Shown here: piece by piece, positions 1 to 46,960 of the stretch | Position numbering within the stretch: the stretch's first letter is position 1 | Layout: the number at the start of each line of letters is the position of its first letter | Assembly: GCA_002633005.1 (NCBI GenBank) | Contig: NMRA01000001.1 | Location: forward strand, 3,424,229 to 3,488,228 | DNA from: Phoronis australis | Taxonomy: Eukaryota; Phoronida; Phoronidae | DNA length: 64,000 nt | Direction of reading: 5' to 3' | Translations under genes and position numbers: made by a program | Notes under the pieces: model-generated | Seen by the model: only the letters and a program-made list of their open reading frames with translations | Told to the model about the DNA's origin: nothing | The model's database searches: none

Positions 1-330
1 GATGTCTTTCTTGAATTGGTTTTGAGACAAATTTAACTTATATTTTAAAATTTACAAAAAATGAGATTTTTCTTAGCTAAGTCAGTTTTGTTGGAACGAT
101 CCCAAGGGTCTCTTGGCTCCATAGTCTGTCTGAATTTATTTTGTGTGAATTCAATTGGAAATTCCTGATAATTAGGTTGAGGTGACACGATTTTAAGAAC
201 TAAGCTCGAAAATCGCTGAAACAGTGCTTAGTGGTTCACCGTTCCAGAGAGATGGCTTTAGTTTTGAATGATTTTGCTGTATTTCGGTCTCAAATACGAC
301 CTGAAGTGTAAAAAACTCTGACAATCTTAT
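1..330. other. Non-coding stretch
   Basis: No open frame of note. A minus-strand AATAAA lies near 136-142 and could serve the candidate terminal exon at 332-620. Confidence 0.5.
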
Positions 331-331
331 C

Positions 332-620
332 TCAATGTGAGAGGAGGGCCATAGCAAAATATTCTGGCTCATGATGAAGTGAGGTCGAGTAACTTAGCAA
401 CGAAGGCTGGTCCTCCCTATAATTACTATGGCACGGATTGTTTCCCTCATCATAATTCTCCAAAGGCGAATTCAGCATTTTACAAATGAGAGGTCCACTA
501 AAACGATAGTTTTCTGAAGATAATTCTATACCACAACCAATTAGAAAACCGGTAATGAAATTTAGTGCCGTGATCTCTGCGCCCATCGTCTGTAGAAATG
601 ACGGAACTGGAGGATAGAAA
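332..620 (-). CDS. Candidate terminal exon of an unknown minus-strand gene
   Basis: A strong pyrimidine tract and acceptor (TTTCTATCCTCCAG) on the minus strand is followed by an open frame beginning PSFLQTMGAEITALNFITGF and running about 95 residues to a TGA at 332-334. LIGCGIEL follows a hydrophobic run that could be a membrane segment. A possible polyadenylation signal lies about 190 nt further. I do not recognise the protein, and no partner exon was found within the next kilobase. It may be a chance frame. Confidence 0.25.
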
Positions 621-1235
621 TAAAAATAATTTGAAATCGTATATTTTTCCTGGTGTTTTTGTATGTCGTTTGACATTAAACAGGGGGACCCGGAACCTTG
701 TACCCCTCCCCACAATCCATTGGGTAACGGCAACACATTTATGATTTCACTGTCCGAGTATCAACTCGCGTGACGATACAGTTCAAAACTTGATTGTAAC
801 TAAGCCGATTGCGCACTGGAGGCTGCAATAAGGTAACCTTAAAGTTTATCTTCTCATGATGGTACAACCGATTATTACCAACAATCCGTTAGACGGAATT
901 GTATGGCCATATTTGACATTGACTTCATTAGTAGTGAAGCGGCCCAATTTTTGATGTTGGCACATTGCATTTGCTTACCCCCTGGATGACATGCTAAGCT
1001 TAGTGATGGAAATCCGCTTTCATCGTGGCAGGAAAGATTTGAAACTTTTGTTTTGTTATGCCTTTGAGTATCCTGCCTCAGTTTAGATGACGAGTGAAGA
1101 GCGGGAAACATCACATTAAAAGGGATTTTTGAAAGACCATTTTCAGTGAATCACACACGTACAGAACATTTTTAAGCATTTCGTGTTCAGCTAATATTTC
1201 TTCCGAAGGACCCACTGCTGAAAAGGCGCCCTAAA

Positions 1236-1396
1236 CAGTGGCGGATTTAGAGGGGCAGGGCCAAGGGGACTATGGCCCCCCTAAAATTCTCCCAGATTCC
1301 ATTTGACAGTTCAGGGGTGCGAATGTCTGACGGGCAAAATCCTGGCTAATACTCTGCCCTGCTCCCCTCCAACTCAAAATCCTAGATCCGCCCCTG
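1236..1396. mobile_element. hAT-type MITE (CAGTGGCGGAT family)
   Basis: Left end CAGTGGCGGATTTAGAGG; the right end reads, in reverse complement, CAGGGGCGGATCTAGG. CAG...CTG ends and the GGCGGATC core are those of a widespread animal hAT MITE family. G-rich and C-rich inner arms are present. No clean 8-bp target duplication is visible; the flanks look like a longer inverted repeat. Confidence 0.6.
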
Positions 1397-1952
1397 TTAA
1401 CGGGCCTCTTTAACCATGTTAAATTTTTGAAACCCGGAACATGTCATTTTGTGACTTCCGTTGTCTGTCTAGCGGAGTTCTATAAAACCGTGTTCTCTCG
1501 CTATAAGACAAGGATTTCTAAGATTTATGGGAAATTATCAGGAATTTCCTACTGAACGCATGCCGATATTGTGCCCATGTTCTCAATTTCCTGGAAATTA
1601 CTGAAGTGCGAAGAACAAATGGTGCGTTTAGTATTTAGTTTTATTTCCGTTACCAACTATACGAGCATCGAAACCATCAGCGACTCAAGAAAAAGGTTCA
1701 GGACTTGTTGTTGACCAACTCAAAAACTGCGAATGTACGGACTGATTAGAGGGATTGCCGGCTGGCATTCGGAAACAATTCTGTCTACTGAGGTCGGATG
1801 GACTTGCTGTGTTAAACCCAAAAGTCTTCGGTCAGGAATGGGACAGTGACACCTTAATGCGGCGAACTGCAGCGTTAACATGAGCCTTCGGCGTTAGTTT
1901 TCGAAGTTTGCAGGGAACGGGGTACGCTCTTTCCCAGTGTTATGACGGAGAC

Positions 1953-1987
1953 CAGGAAGAGATAACCATCGTGGTTATCTCTTCCTG
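1953..1987. repeat. Perfect 16-bp palindrome with 3-nt loop
   Basis: Arm CAGGAAGAGATAACCA, loop TCG, then the exact reverse complement of the arm. No transposon ends are evident around it. Confidence 0.85.
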
Positions 1988-2016
1988 CAGAGACGGATAC
2001 ATGTAGCACTGAAAAC

Positions 2017-2525
2017 ATGCGGCAGCATGGCTTCACATTGATTAATGGACATAAGGTAACATTCGGACATCCCCATTTGACAGAAAACAATCCTCAAAAA
2101 TTCCGATTGATTGATGTTGAGGAATGTATCAGTATATTGCTCCATCTATCGAGACATGACTTTGCAGCTTACGGTTTACAAAACGCCGGAATTCTGCACT
2201 TCTCATTGCGATACGTATGCATGCAGGAAATTTCAGCATATTTGCTGAGCGCTTGCAGGACTTCACAACGGTATCCATGCCGAGTCCGTTCGTAGGCCGG
2301 AACTATCCATCAATTTCGCGTAGGGCCCAGGAAAGGCTACTGCATGAATACGTGAGAACTCCCCGGAAATTCGGCCGTGGCTCCCTGCTAAAGTGCACAA
2401 CAACCTATCAGAAACAACTGGCGTTGGCGGTGGAACTCTTAGTAAAAATAAGTTTTCCACCAGATAACCTCATACCGTCCAATTTTTTTCGTTACTCCCT
2501 TGGACAATTTTATGGCTTCAAATAG
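2017..2525 (+). other. Overlapping open frames of unknown meaning
   Basis: Two overlapping plus-strand frames (2017-2295 and 2172-2525) lie in a segment richer in GC than its surroundings. The second can be read from a possible acceptor (ACTTTGCAG, near 2170) and contains FAERLQDFTTVSMPSPFVGR. A decayed gene or retrocopy with a frameshift would look like this, but I recognise no family. Confidence 0.15.
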
Positions 2526-3916
2526 TCTACTAAAGCAGATTTCTGTACAACAGAACAGCTTTTTGCTTCTCAATTTTGTTTCTTTTAAGTATCCAGAATA
2601 GAAGTGAATGTAACTGTAGCCTTTTAAAAACGTTTTTAAAGTTTAAAATTTTGTGCAGAGACACCAAGCTCGATTTTTTTAATGTCAACTTCACTTCAAT
2701 TGACATTGGGACAATATCAGTGGCAGACTTATCATATAGCGAATGAAGTTTCAGCCCCTCACTACCAGAGGGGTCCCTTAAGTGCCAGATTTCCCATTAA
2801 GTTATTAACTAACCAACCGTTTAGGGCCCCCACACAAAATAGGGGCAACAACCCGAGGCCTATGCAGGTGCCTATTAAGCTTCAGGCAGATCAACCACAG
2901 AACAATACCATGATATTTCTGCTTTTTATGGATGGCGTTGATTGATTTTATGGTCTGATTTAACGTTGACACAGTACCTACTCATCAGGACTTGTATATA
3001 AGACAGTACCATTTATTGTAACCAGTGACATCTATACATAACATTGAAATAAATCGCCTACAAAATACAGCAATATCACAAATAACAATCGCACTCAGTA
3101 AAGGTTAATCACAAATTAACATCTTATAAGTTTTAACTGGCATAAATATACACTTGACATAACATTGTATTTATAATTGAAAAATTAAATATTGGTGAAC
3201 AAAAAATGGAAATATTTAAAAATGTACACAGTGTTCAGGGAATGCCAATATTGTAAAAAAGACAATAGTCTACAAAAATACTTATATTTACACTCAATTA
3301 AAGCGAGGTCGCCAGTGATTTTGGACACACAAAAACTAATAACTCAAGCTTGAAATTGTTTTTACACACCAAAAACACGACCCCTGAGCTTCGTTCTCAC
3401 TTTAACAATACACTTCTTGTAGTTTACAACTAACGTGAAGCACTTGTAAGTTGTATTTTAAGTGCACTCGGCTAAATTCCTTCATTTCTGTTAATTACAT
3501 GTTAAACCACATTTAATGAAACAACCATCTTATTTTGTGCAAAATTCAAGAGCAAAACCTATAATCATACATCCATGGTCTACACTCACATTCCACGAGT
3601 TTTCTAGGATATAATTTTCATTATGCACAAATTTTCCAACAAAAAATATATGCATAACAAGTTGTGCTAACTATTGCACGAACTTGAAAATGTGACTCTT
3701 ACTTATCATTTAAATTTTTCCATAAGTTTATACCTTCTTAACTTTCCGTGAGTTTTCAAAGATATAATTTTCATTTTTTATGATTTGTTTTCCACAAAAA
3801 TAGATGTACAATATTTTTACTAGTTATTCCTGAAACTCGCCACACTACTAAAGTTTATTTTATTTTGTCTTTTGAAATTTTCCGTCTGGCACTGCACGGT
3901 AAAATGTGTGGGAAGG
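2526..3916. other. Intergenic DNA and 3' UTR of the WDR49/64-like gene
   Basis: AT-rich. The part from about 3000 to 3916 is probably 3' UTR of the WD gene. The frame at 2682-2945 is Pro/Gln-rich and unrecognised. Confidence 0.5.
3854..3859 (-). terminator. Possible polyadenylation signal of the WDR49/64-like gene
   Basis: AATAAA on the minus strand, 58 nt past the stop codon. A second AATAAA at 3012-3017 would give a 3' UTR of about 900 nt. The sequence cannot show which is used. Confidence 0.4.
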
Positions 3917-39157
<35,241 letters not shown>

Positions 39158-39164
39158 TCAATCA

Positions 39165-39432
39165 CTGTAGAGAAAAGTAGATTTGTAACTAACATGCGAT
39201 ATAAGGAGACCTGTGAAGCAATGTGTCAAATTGCCCAAGTAGCGTCCACACAGTACCCCTGAACTTAACAACAACTCATTCTAGGAATAATGCCTGGGTT
39301 TTGCTAGAAAAGCAAGATCTTGTGAGATATCACCCTGTATTGAAACTGAGATCACCTAATTTTGTCTAGCTTTTTCTAATCACAAGTCAGATATGAAAGT
39401 CGACTCAGCCTGGCCCACTACTAGTAGCTTAC
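39165..39432. repeat. 5'-UTR intron with dispersed-repeat fragments
   Basis: AGCGTCCACACAG at about 39240 matches the end region of the TIR element at 54817-55202. CTAGAAAAGCAAGATCTTG at 39304 matches the repeat at about 46379. Confidence 0.45.
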
Positions 39433-39700
39433 TACTAGGTCTCGGCTAAGGCGCTGACCACCGTCTCGGTCTGCTTCTTTTGGACTGAGCTTGAGGTTGA
39501 GGCAAGATCGTGGAAAAGAAAATGAAAAACAACATTATACCTCACTACAGGTGAGCAGAGTTAAATAGTAGCACAAATTGGCTTGTGTGCAAGAAATTCC
39601 ATGATCGCAAACAGTTTACAGGGTTTACAGCGGCCTAGTGTCACCAAATTAACTTCCGTTGAAAATGACAACATCACCCACAAGTCACCGCCATTTGTAA
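39433..39700 (-). other. Possible 5'-UTR exon of the WDR49/64-like gene
   Basis: The acceptor just upstream of the start codon (39164) requires an upstream non-coding exon. A good minus-strand donor (GTAAGC) lies at the 39433 boundary. The upper limit is a guess set by the promoter-like block that follows. Confidence 0.3.
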
Positions 39701-39734
39701 ATCGTCGAGTTGCCAATGAGCGTGACCTATTTAT

Positions 39735-39835
39735 GGCCCATTGGTCGATAGGAGCATCGGTACGGCTCGGGATTTTACCGGAAAAGGCCGAGTCTTCTTC
39801 TGGGTCACAACGTCACGTTTCCGCCATTTTCGTTG
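39735..39835. promoter_or_regulatory. Candidate bidirectional promoter between WDR49/64-like and talin
   Basis: Within about 100 bp there are an inverted CCAAT box (ATTGG, 39740-39744), an ETS-type site ACCGGAAA (39777-39784), a CRE or E-box-like CGTCACGT (39811-39818) and a YY1-type CCGCCATTTT (39821-39830). The block is richer in CpG than its surroundings. This combination is typical of TATA-less housekeeping promoters in animals. It sits head-to-head between the minus-strand WD gene and the plus-strand talin gene. Confidence 0.55.
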
Positions 39836-39878
39836 CAAGGAACGAGGGTGTGTACAAACTTTAAACAGTATTTGTATG
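39825..39878 (+). other. TLN: Possible non-coding first exon of talin
   Basis: A YY1-type site usually overlaps or sits just downstream of the start site in such promoters. About 50 nt on, TATG is followed by the donor GTGAGTT at 39879. The talin coding exon has a splice acceptor before its ATG, so an upstream non-coding exon is required. Assigning it to this site implies a 23.7-kb first intron and is inference. Confidence 0.35.
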
Positions 39879-42678
39879 GTGAGTTTTGTTAATAAGCCAA
39901 GCTCATGTAACATCAGCCGAACAGTTTCGAACCATTAATGTTCTTTTCCCCCCATTTCCTTTTCGCGTATCTTATATCCGTTTCGGAACCTAGTTTTGTC
40001 GGCAGTTGGTTTCTTAATTTATTTCATCTGAACTGAAGTTTGTTCTTTAATTTCGTACAGTGCAGTTCGATTCGTAGATGAAGGCTCTCTTCCATTTTTG
40101 AAATTAAGCATTCTGCATGTTTCCCGCCAGCGCGTTTGTTTTCTTTGAATTTTAAGTACGATGCAACAAATCATTACATTCAATCGTTTTTACATCTATT
40201 TGTTGCCATTAAATCGGCCACTGGCAGACCAGGATATAATCGGACTTCCTTTTATTTTGCACAGCACCCAAACTAATCCAACAACTTCGAAGACTTCTTG
40301 TGCCGACATTTGAACTTAAGCGAGATGCTACTAATTTCACAGTTTGAACTATTAGATTTTTATAACTCACTGAAAATCTATAATAAAATCTGTGGCAGAA
40401 AGTAGCCATAACTACTAAGATCTGGAAATACCGTTCATTTACAACCGTACAAGGGAATTTCAGTCCAATCATGAATCATAGTAAAACTTCTGAACCCTTT
40501 GCCTCCTCGTTACAGTGATAAACTCCTTCAAATTTTATGTCTGCTTTCAAGGAGTCATTGCATTTGTGTTAAGTTTCTAGGTCTAATGGTATTCATTATG
40601 GTTTTAATTATTGTACTATTTATGGGTGGACCTATGTTAATAGGAGTTATAAGCTTTAGCACAACACCTTGAACTATTTAAGATTTTAACTACTGTTTTC
40701 TTTATGCTATATACCATTAACATAAAACATGTGTTGAGTTATGAACAGAAGTTATGATCAGACTAAAGTCTTATTTGTTCGGCATATCCACACGTTACAT
40801 ATTTTTTATGATTTATAATCACAGTGTCGTACATTTATTATGATCAACTCTCACGGTTTTATAATTCCGTGAATCTTCATGAGCTCTGCTTGATCTGTCT
40901 ATGTGAAGTCTAGTTGATTCTGACACTTCTGGCTATGGAGTTGATTCATCATATGTTATTCATTTAAAGGCTGTAGTAAAGTGTGCACTAGTAACCCAGG
41001 CAGCCACTGGAGGCCTTGCTGAAATTATTGGGACAACTATAAGCACAAGGAAAAAGGGTTTTGAAACGTCCATTTGCTGGCTTTTGTGAGCATGGCAATA
41101 TCCAGACCTATACCACAAAAAATTGACTTTTCGAAATGATGAAGTTCTTTTTTCGTAAGTGATAACAAGACTCCTTTTAAAATTATCTGTTATTTTTCTT
41201 TCAAATTACATTGCAGTGGTTGAAATGTCTCGCCTTTTGGTATAGGTAACAGCTTTTTCCGTGGCCAAAAATGGTCAGCAAACATTTCTTCTGGCAATTC
41301 TAAATTTTTTGACCCTCGATACCTGACCTTGTAATGTGGCATTGGCCTTTGTGATTGGTGCATTATCACATCAGGTCACTTGAGTTCTTAGTTGTATTTA
41401 TTATTGGAAATCTATGGTCTTTGTGGAACACGAGTGGTTTACCCTGGTTGCACTTTGGATGTTCGCAATTTGATGGGATATTTTCTACTTGTCTAGTTGG
41501 AAATTACAATCAAATGCTGTGATTGTTTTAGTGACAAAGTGGTTAATTTAATGAGCGTGTTAACATTAGGCATCGCTGGCATTTATTTCCACCACTGAGC
41601 TCAAATAGTTGACGACCATGCTCAGAATCTCGCATTTCTAACTCCATAGATAAATTGCCAAAGTTTGAGAAAACGTGTCATTATTTGGCAACTTAACACT
41701 GTATGAGTGAATACTTGATACTCTAAGACTAAACTGCTGGAATTTTCTAATGAACTCTAATCTAAAAAGCCCTCCATAAACTCTGTCTATCAAATAGTAC
41801 GCTATGCCAAAAATGCTTTCCTCAGAATAATAACGAATTTTGACGTGATAGCTTCCTCAGCGGATTGACTATTCACTGTCATTGACAGCAGACTGGTGAC
41901 CTCTCATCTTCTAGGTTGTACTGTGTTTGTTTAAACCAGCAGCACTTGTTGCTAATGCCAGTTCTCAGTTGGTCAGGCCCCAAGCCTTACTACTCTTGGT
42001 CCTTGCCAACAAGGTCTTGGCATTGGTGTCCTGCTGGTAGATTGGCTGGGTTCTATTGGTAGCTGGTTCTCTACATGGTTAGGTTGAACTCTGTCTGGCT
42101 AACCCTTCAAACGCATTCCATCTGTAGTGTTTAAAATCCAGGGCATGGGATTTTAGTAATTAAAGTGTGTGGTGGAACTCGGGGAAAAAATCTGTTGATA
42201 GCTCTCAAGATTTTTGAAAATACATTTTGTGGAATTGTGGAATAGCGCAGCTCTAAATCTCCTATTGCAGCCAATCCAAACTCCCTGAGCAGGTGTAATT
42301 CATTGCTGTGATTTTCTCAGCGCCACCAAAGTTCGCATAATTTTCTTCATGCTCTTCGGCCAAGACCCTGCTGTACAATGTGAAAATACAACTTCAGTGT
42401 CATTATAGTTATCAGCAGGTGTCACTATAAATAATGGCACGTGTCATGTTATATAATTTGTGATATTTATAATTCTATTTCCTTTCATTTATAATTGGAA
42501 ACTGCAGATGATTCTTCATGTTAAAAATTTGTATACAGGACAAAGCGACTTCGTCATCAGCATCCTACCTTGAGGTAAAATTCTTTAATTTGGGACAAAA
42601 TATTTGCTACAATTACCATATTTCTATTTTTCAGAGGTTTACCACATTGTTGCAAATGCTCAACATTTTACCAAATGT

Positions 42679-42731
42679 TGTTTGGTATTGGCTACGCCAT
42701 ACAAACCTTGGTATTGGCTACGCCATACAAA
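42679..42731. repeat. 26-bp direct duplication
   Basis: TTGGTATTGGCTACGCCATA plus CAAACC occurs twice back to back. Confidence 0.85.
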
Positions 42732-45329
42732 CCATGCTAGAACCAAATACAATTTTGTTGAAAAGTTATTTTTGATGAGAAATTTGACGAAATTAAAGTT
42801 CACCTGTATGCTATATTGCGTTTCAAATTGAAAAATTTTTACCATATAGAAAGCTCAAGTTAATTTTTTTTTTACAACTCTTCTTTTGACGGGAGAATCG
42901 CAGAACTTTGTACTTGACTTTTGTCTTATCTATGTCTTGCATGAGGTGGTGTCTCCATAATTTTGTGACTTCCTGGTTTCTTATTTAGCTCTAGCCGTGC
43001 ATTTCAATTAAATACTTTCCCAGCCAATGATCTTGCAAGAAGTAAAAGTTCTATAATAGTGGTTATCTTTCTGCTTTTATTCTCATTATAGAACATTATG
43101 TGTATTCACTAGGAGTGCCAGCTTTAATTTTATCATATCACATCAGAGGATTGAGGTCATGTTCTTTCATTCCATTCTGATTGACCTAGGTTAAGTCATA
43201 CATCTTGAGTTACATCCATATTAGGGAATTTGAATATTTTCATTAATAGTTGAGAAAGCCAAAATTTCTTGTTCATTTTCACTGGGCCTACTGTAGTGTC
43301 ACCGCGCCAAATGCGACCTGGTAAAATTCCCAGGTCACTAAATGGGAAATGATCTTACCAATGCAAGAAACCCTGTATGCAAAACTCCTGGCGTTCATAA
43401 GCGACACATTGTTGACGACATTCAAAAATGACTTGAAATGGAGATCGATATGGCAAGCTTTATGTCGCCAAATCGAGCCCTGTTGGAGCAGTGAGTTGAC
43501 ATACGTGTTGGGTGTTGTACTGCCTATGTCTTTACACGTGATTTTTCAGATAAGGAGCAGTTGGACATTTTCATTCCCTGACTTGAATTTTAGTCAAGTG
43601 CTCTATCTCCAAGTATTGTATGCGGTCATTACACTCATGTCTGTGGAACTGTGATCATACCACTATCAGCTATTGATCAATTTTGTAATTTTGCAGTCTC
43701 CCATTTTAGTTGTACGTGCGTGTTCATATTCAGAATTAGCAATTTTCAGACACTTATCTTCTTTTGAAATGGAAGCGAAATTCAATAAAATATTCCATTT
43801 GTCCGTTATTGAGAAGAGTGATGTTCAGTAATGTGTCCGAGTCTGAACTATAATGCCCGTTTTGCTGGTGGTAGTCGGTCATGTTTATTTAAAATTCCTT
43901 GTTTTGCCGAGTTCCTGATAGTAACAAGCTTGATTTCCGATCATCAACAACACCATTGGTTAACCAGTGTTAGTTCACCAGGCTGTTTGGAAAAGGTCTT
44001 TCTGGTAGGTATTTTTTGTTTGCCTATTTCATAAAATTTTATACACTGCAACCTTTGTAATTCCTGAATGAGGTTGTGCCGCATTATAAAAAGGTGTCAT
44101 TTGAGTACGGTCCTTGCTTGGAACCCGTGTAACCGAGTACCCCTTGGCAAAATGTTGAATACTGTAAAAACACATGCTTTGTCACACCATCTGCAGATTT
44201 TAGTGGGGTGTACTTGTTTCCATTCTTCAATGGTGTTTGTAGTGTTTAAAAAATGTGTCATGAAAAATACCAGTTGTGGTCATGACCTAGAAAATCTAGC
44301 TTTGGTCATCGTCTAGTAATCTTCATCAGAAATAATTATGGAATTGAAATACCAACTTTAAAATTTCATTTAAAGTCAGCCTCTTGCTGCATCAAAGCAG
44401 TCAAATTTGGCTTGAAGTTGTTTCCGGATTTACAAAACTAGGTTTATGCATAGCGTATCTGTTCTTCGACTTTTGGTTTCATTATTTCGTGACGTTGACT
44501 ATTTGATGAGGAACTCAGTGGATATGTCAAACAATCTGTTATGAATTAAAAGGATGTTAAAAAAGTTGGTGTTAATTTTCTCTAGGATATGCCATTCCTG
44601 TTGCACTTCCTCTGTATGTTAGTGATATTCTTGGTTAATAATAATAAGAGTGCTTTTGATAGAGAATATGAAAGGTGTAAAACACTTGTGATATTAGTTT
44701 TTTGTGCTACAAAATTAAGAGGTAAGAAACAAAATGTAACTGTTAAAAAGTGTTGTTGTTCCCTTTCTATTAGAATTTTGTTCAGAAAGCACAAAAATGC
44801 AGTGGACAGTTGTCTCTTTATCAGGAGCCTGTGAAATCCAGTCAAGTAAAAACTTATGTCAGCATGCTATTGTTTGCTGAGTTATCTGGTTGTAAAAAGT
44901 GGGTTAACACGATTGTCTGGTTGGGGCTCCACGTAAATGAAAACTCACATTGGAGTGAAATACAGAATGATAACTCAATTAGCATTCCTAGCGTTGACTG
45001 CAATTTGACGATACAGTAAAGACTCTGCTGTTGTGAAATCATTGCATACGAGCAGTTTGTGATATGAGCTAAAATGCCAGTATTTTTGTGTCCCTGTTAA
45101 CCTTTTAGGAAATAGGGTTCATGTATTCAGTTCAGGGTACAATATATAGGAAAATGGAACTACTGTTCAGTACGTTACAGATGTCTCAAAACAACAAAAA
45201 AATGGCACTTGGAACAATGTAGGAAACCTTTGAAACACTGGGAAATTTTCTCGCTTGTCTTACATTGTGAGATTTTTTATCAATTCTGTGTTTAAAGTGA
45301 CATTGTTGGCGAGAAAGGTGATGTCCTGA

Positions 45330-45485
45330 AATTGGCGCCAGCGCGGAATCAAACTTGGAATCTCCTATAGTTGCAGAGCTAAATCCCAGTCAATAAATGG
45401 CAGAATAGTTTAATCATACTTAACTGGTAAAGTCATAGGCCTTGATTTCAGTGGACGTCTTGTAGACAACGCCGAAAATTGGCTA
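45330..45485. repeat. Dispersed repeat, copy A
   Basis: Shares an ordered series of words with 59580-59725: GAGCTAAATCCCAGTC, AATAAATGGCAGA, ACTGGTAAAGTCAT, and GAAAATTGGC near the end. No termini identified. Confidence 0.5.
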
Positions 45486-46359
45486 TAGTGTCATGAAACT
45501 AACATGGAGATACTAGGTAAAGAAGTCTATGCTATTATTTTTAGGTGTGAAACGGATATTGTCTCCTTTACAATTTGATTGGTGGAACTTCTCAAGTGTT
45601 CTCATTTGAAAACTCAAGTGTTCTCATTTGCAAAGTTGTCACTGCCGTGACAAGTATGTCTACTTTGTTATTATTTCAAACAATTACAATCATACCAACA
45701 CCAACTCATGAGTATTTTCACTGCCTTAAATTATCTGTGGAAGTTTTTCATATTTCCACATGTTCGAACTTCAGTCATTACTGCAAGTCATATATGACTC
45801 AAAATCAAGAATGCAATCAATTTCGTGTGGATTCCTGTGTAATACCAGGCTTAAATATGAGTTAATAGTACATGATGGGGCAGGTTAAAGATTGGAAGTG
45901 GCCATCCTATACGGCTTTTGAGACCTGCTCGGGATAAGTTTAACTGTCTATTGACCTGATCCTTTTGTTGCAATAAGTTCTCACATGCGCAGATATGAAA
46001 TACCTCCAAGGGATAATTTGAAACTATGAAAATATATCTGATGACTTAGAATATGGCCATCCTTGTTCGTAGGAGATGACAGAATACAAGCCAAGTGAAG
46101 TGGAATGTGTCCGCAGCCCTATTGATTTGTATTGTCTGGGCAAGATCTTGAGCATGTAGGATCTGAAGAAAAATCCCCCACAGTGTCCCTGTTATTGACA
46201 GAGTAGATTATCCGTCTTCACTTCCAAAGATTCAACCCTAAAGACCATTCTTGCTGGTGAAAGCAGTTGTACTGTAGTAACTTCCAACTGTTTGAGTTGA
46301 TGGACATTACTTTTTTTGGTATTCTGACATGAGATTGTATATCACCAGGGTAGAGTTCA

Positions 46360-46470
46360 GTAACGCTTAGGGGCCTTGCTAGAAAAGCAAGACTTCGAAG
46401 TTACGCAAGATAATGCCATGTATTTTAAATGGGAACACGTGATTTTGGTTGGATTTTTCTAGCCATGGGA
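46360..46470. repeat. Dispersed repeat with CTAG-type inverted ends
   Basis: TTGCTAGAAAAGCAAGACTT at the left and GATTTTTCTAGCCATGG at the right form imperfect inverted ends about 80 bp apart. A related copy is at 39297-39385 in the intergenic region. Confidence 0.45.
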
Positions 46471-46559
46471 CAGCTACTGAACTCTACCTTGTACAAATGA
46501 ACATGGTGCCGTGTACATATGTGAGTGCTTATTGTCGTCATCACTAAGCATTTCTGTTG

Positions 46560-46960
46560 TTAGCTACTGTTTCTCCTAAACCTTCTGCAGGATCTTGAAA
46601 GTTAGCAGATGTGTTCGTGTGAAGCTGTCGTGACATGGATTGACCACAACTTTCGGACTGTGCCAACTACTGCTGTGCCCCCTAGTGGCTATTTTAGTTT
46701 TTTTAACATTTGCCTGTGAATGATAAGAGTTCCTCCACAGATTTTCATGAAATATGGCAACATAGTTTTTGTTGAGGACACAACAAGAGGTCTCTATTTC
46801 TGGACAAATTCGACCTATTTTCTGCCATCATGTGGCCAAGTTTTGGTTATTCTGGAGTCAGTTTTTGATGTCCACCTTTCTATCGTAACCACTTAAAGGA
46901 AAAATGGCTGTTTTTGTTTTGACGACATGGCTATCGTTGATTTTTAGACTGCTTCAACTG
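46560..46960. repeat. CCCCTAGTGGCA-type repeat, cluster 1
   Basis: Contains TGTGCCCCCTAGTGGCTATTTTAG and CAGATTTTCATGAAATATGGCA-type words. The same pair recurs at 50.2-51.05 and 62.4-62.97 kb. Confidence 0.55.

Larger units (their letters stand above)
39879..46350. other. Long non-coding stretch, putative first part of talin intron 1
   Basis: No supported exon. Small features only: a 26-bp exact tandem duplication near 42679-42731 and a duplicated AAGTGTTCTCATTTG at about 45595-45630. A dispersed repeat at about 45330-45485 is shared with 59580-59725. Confidence 0.55.
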
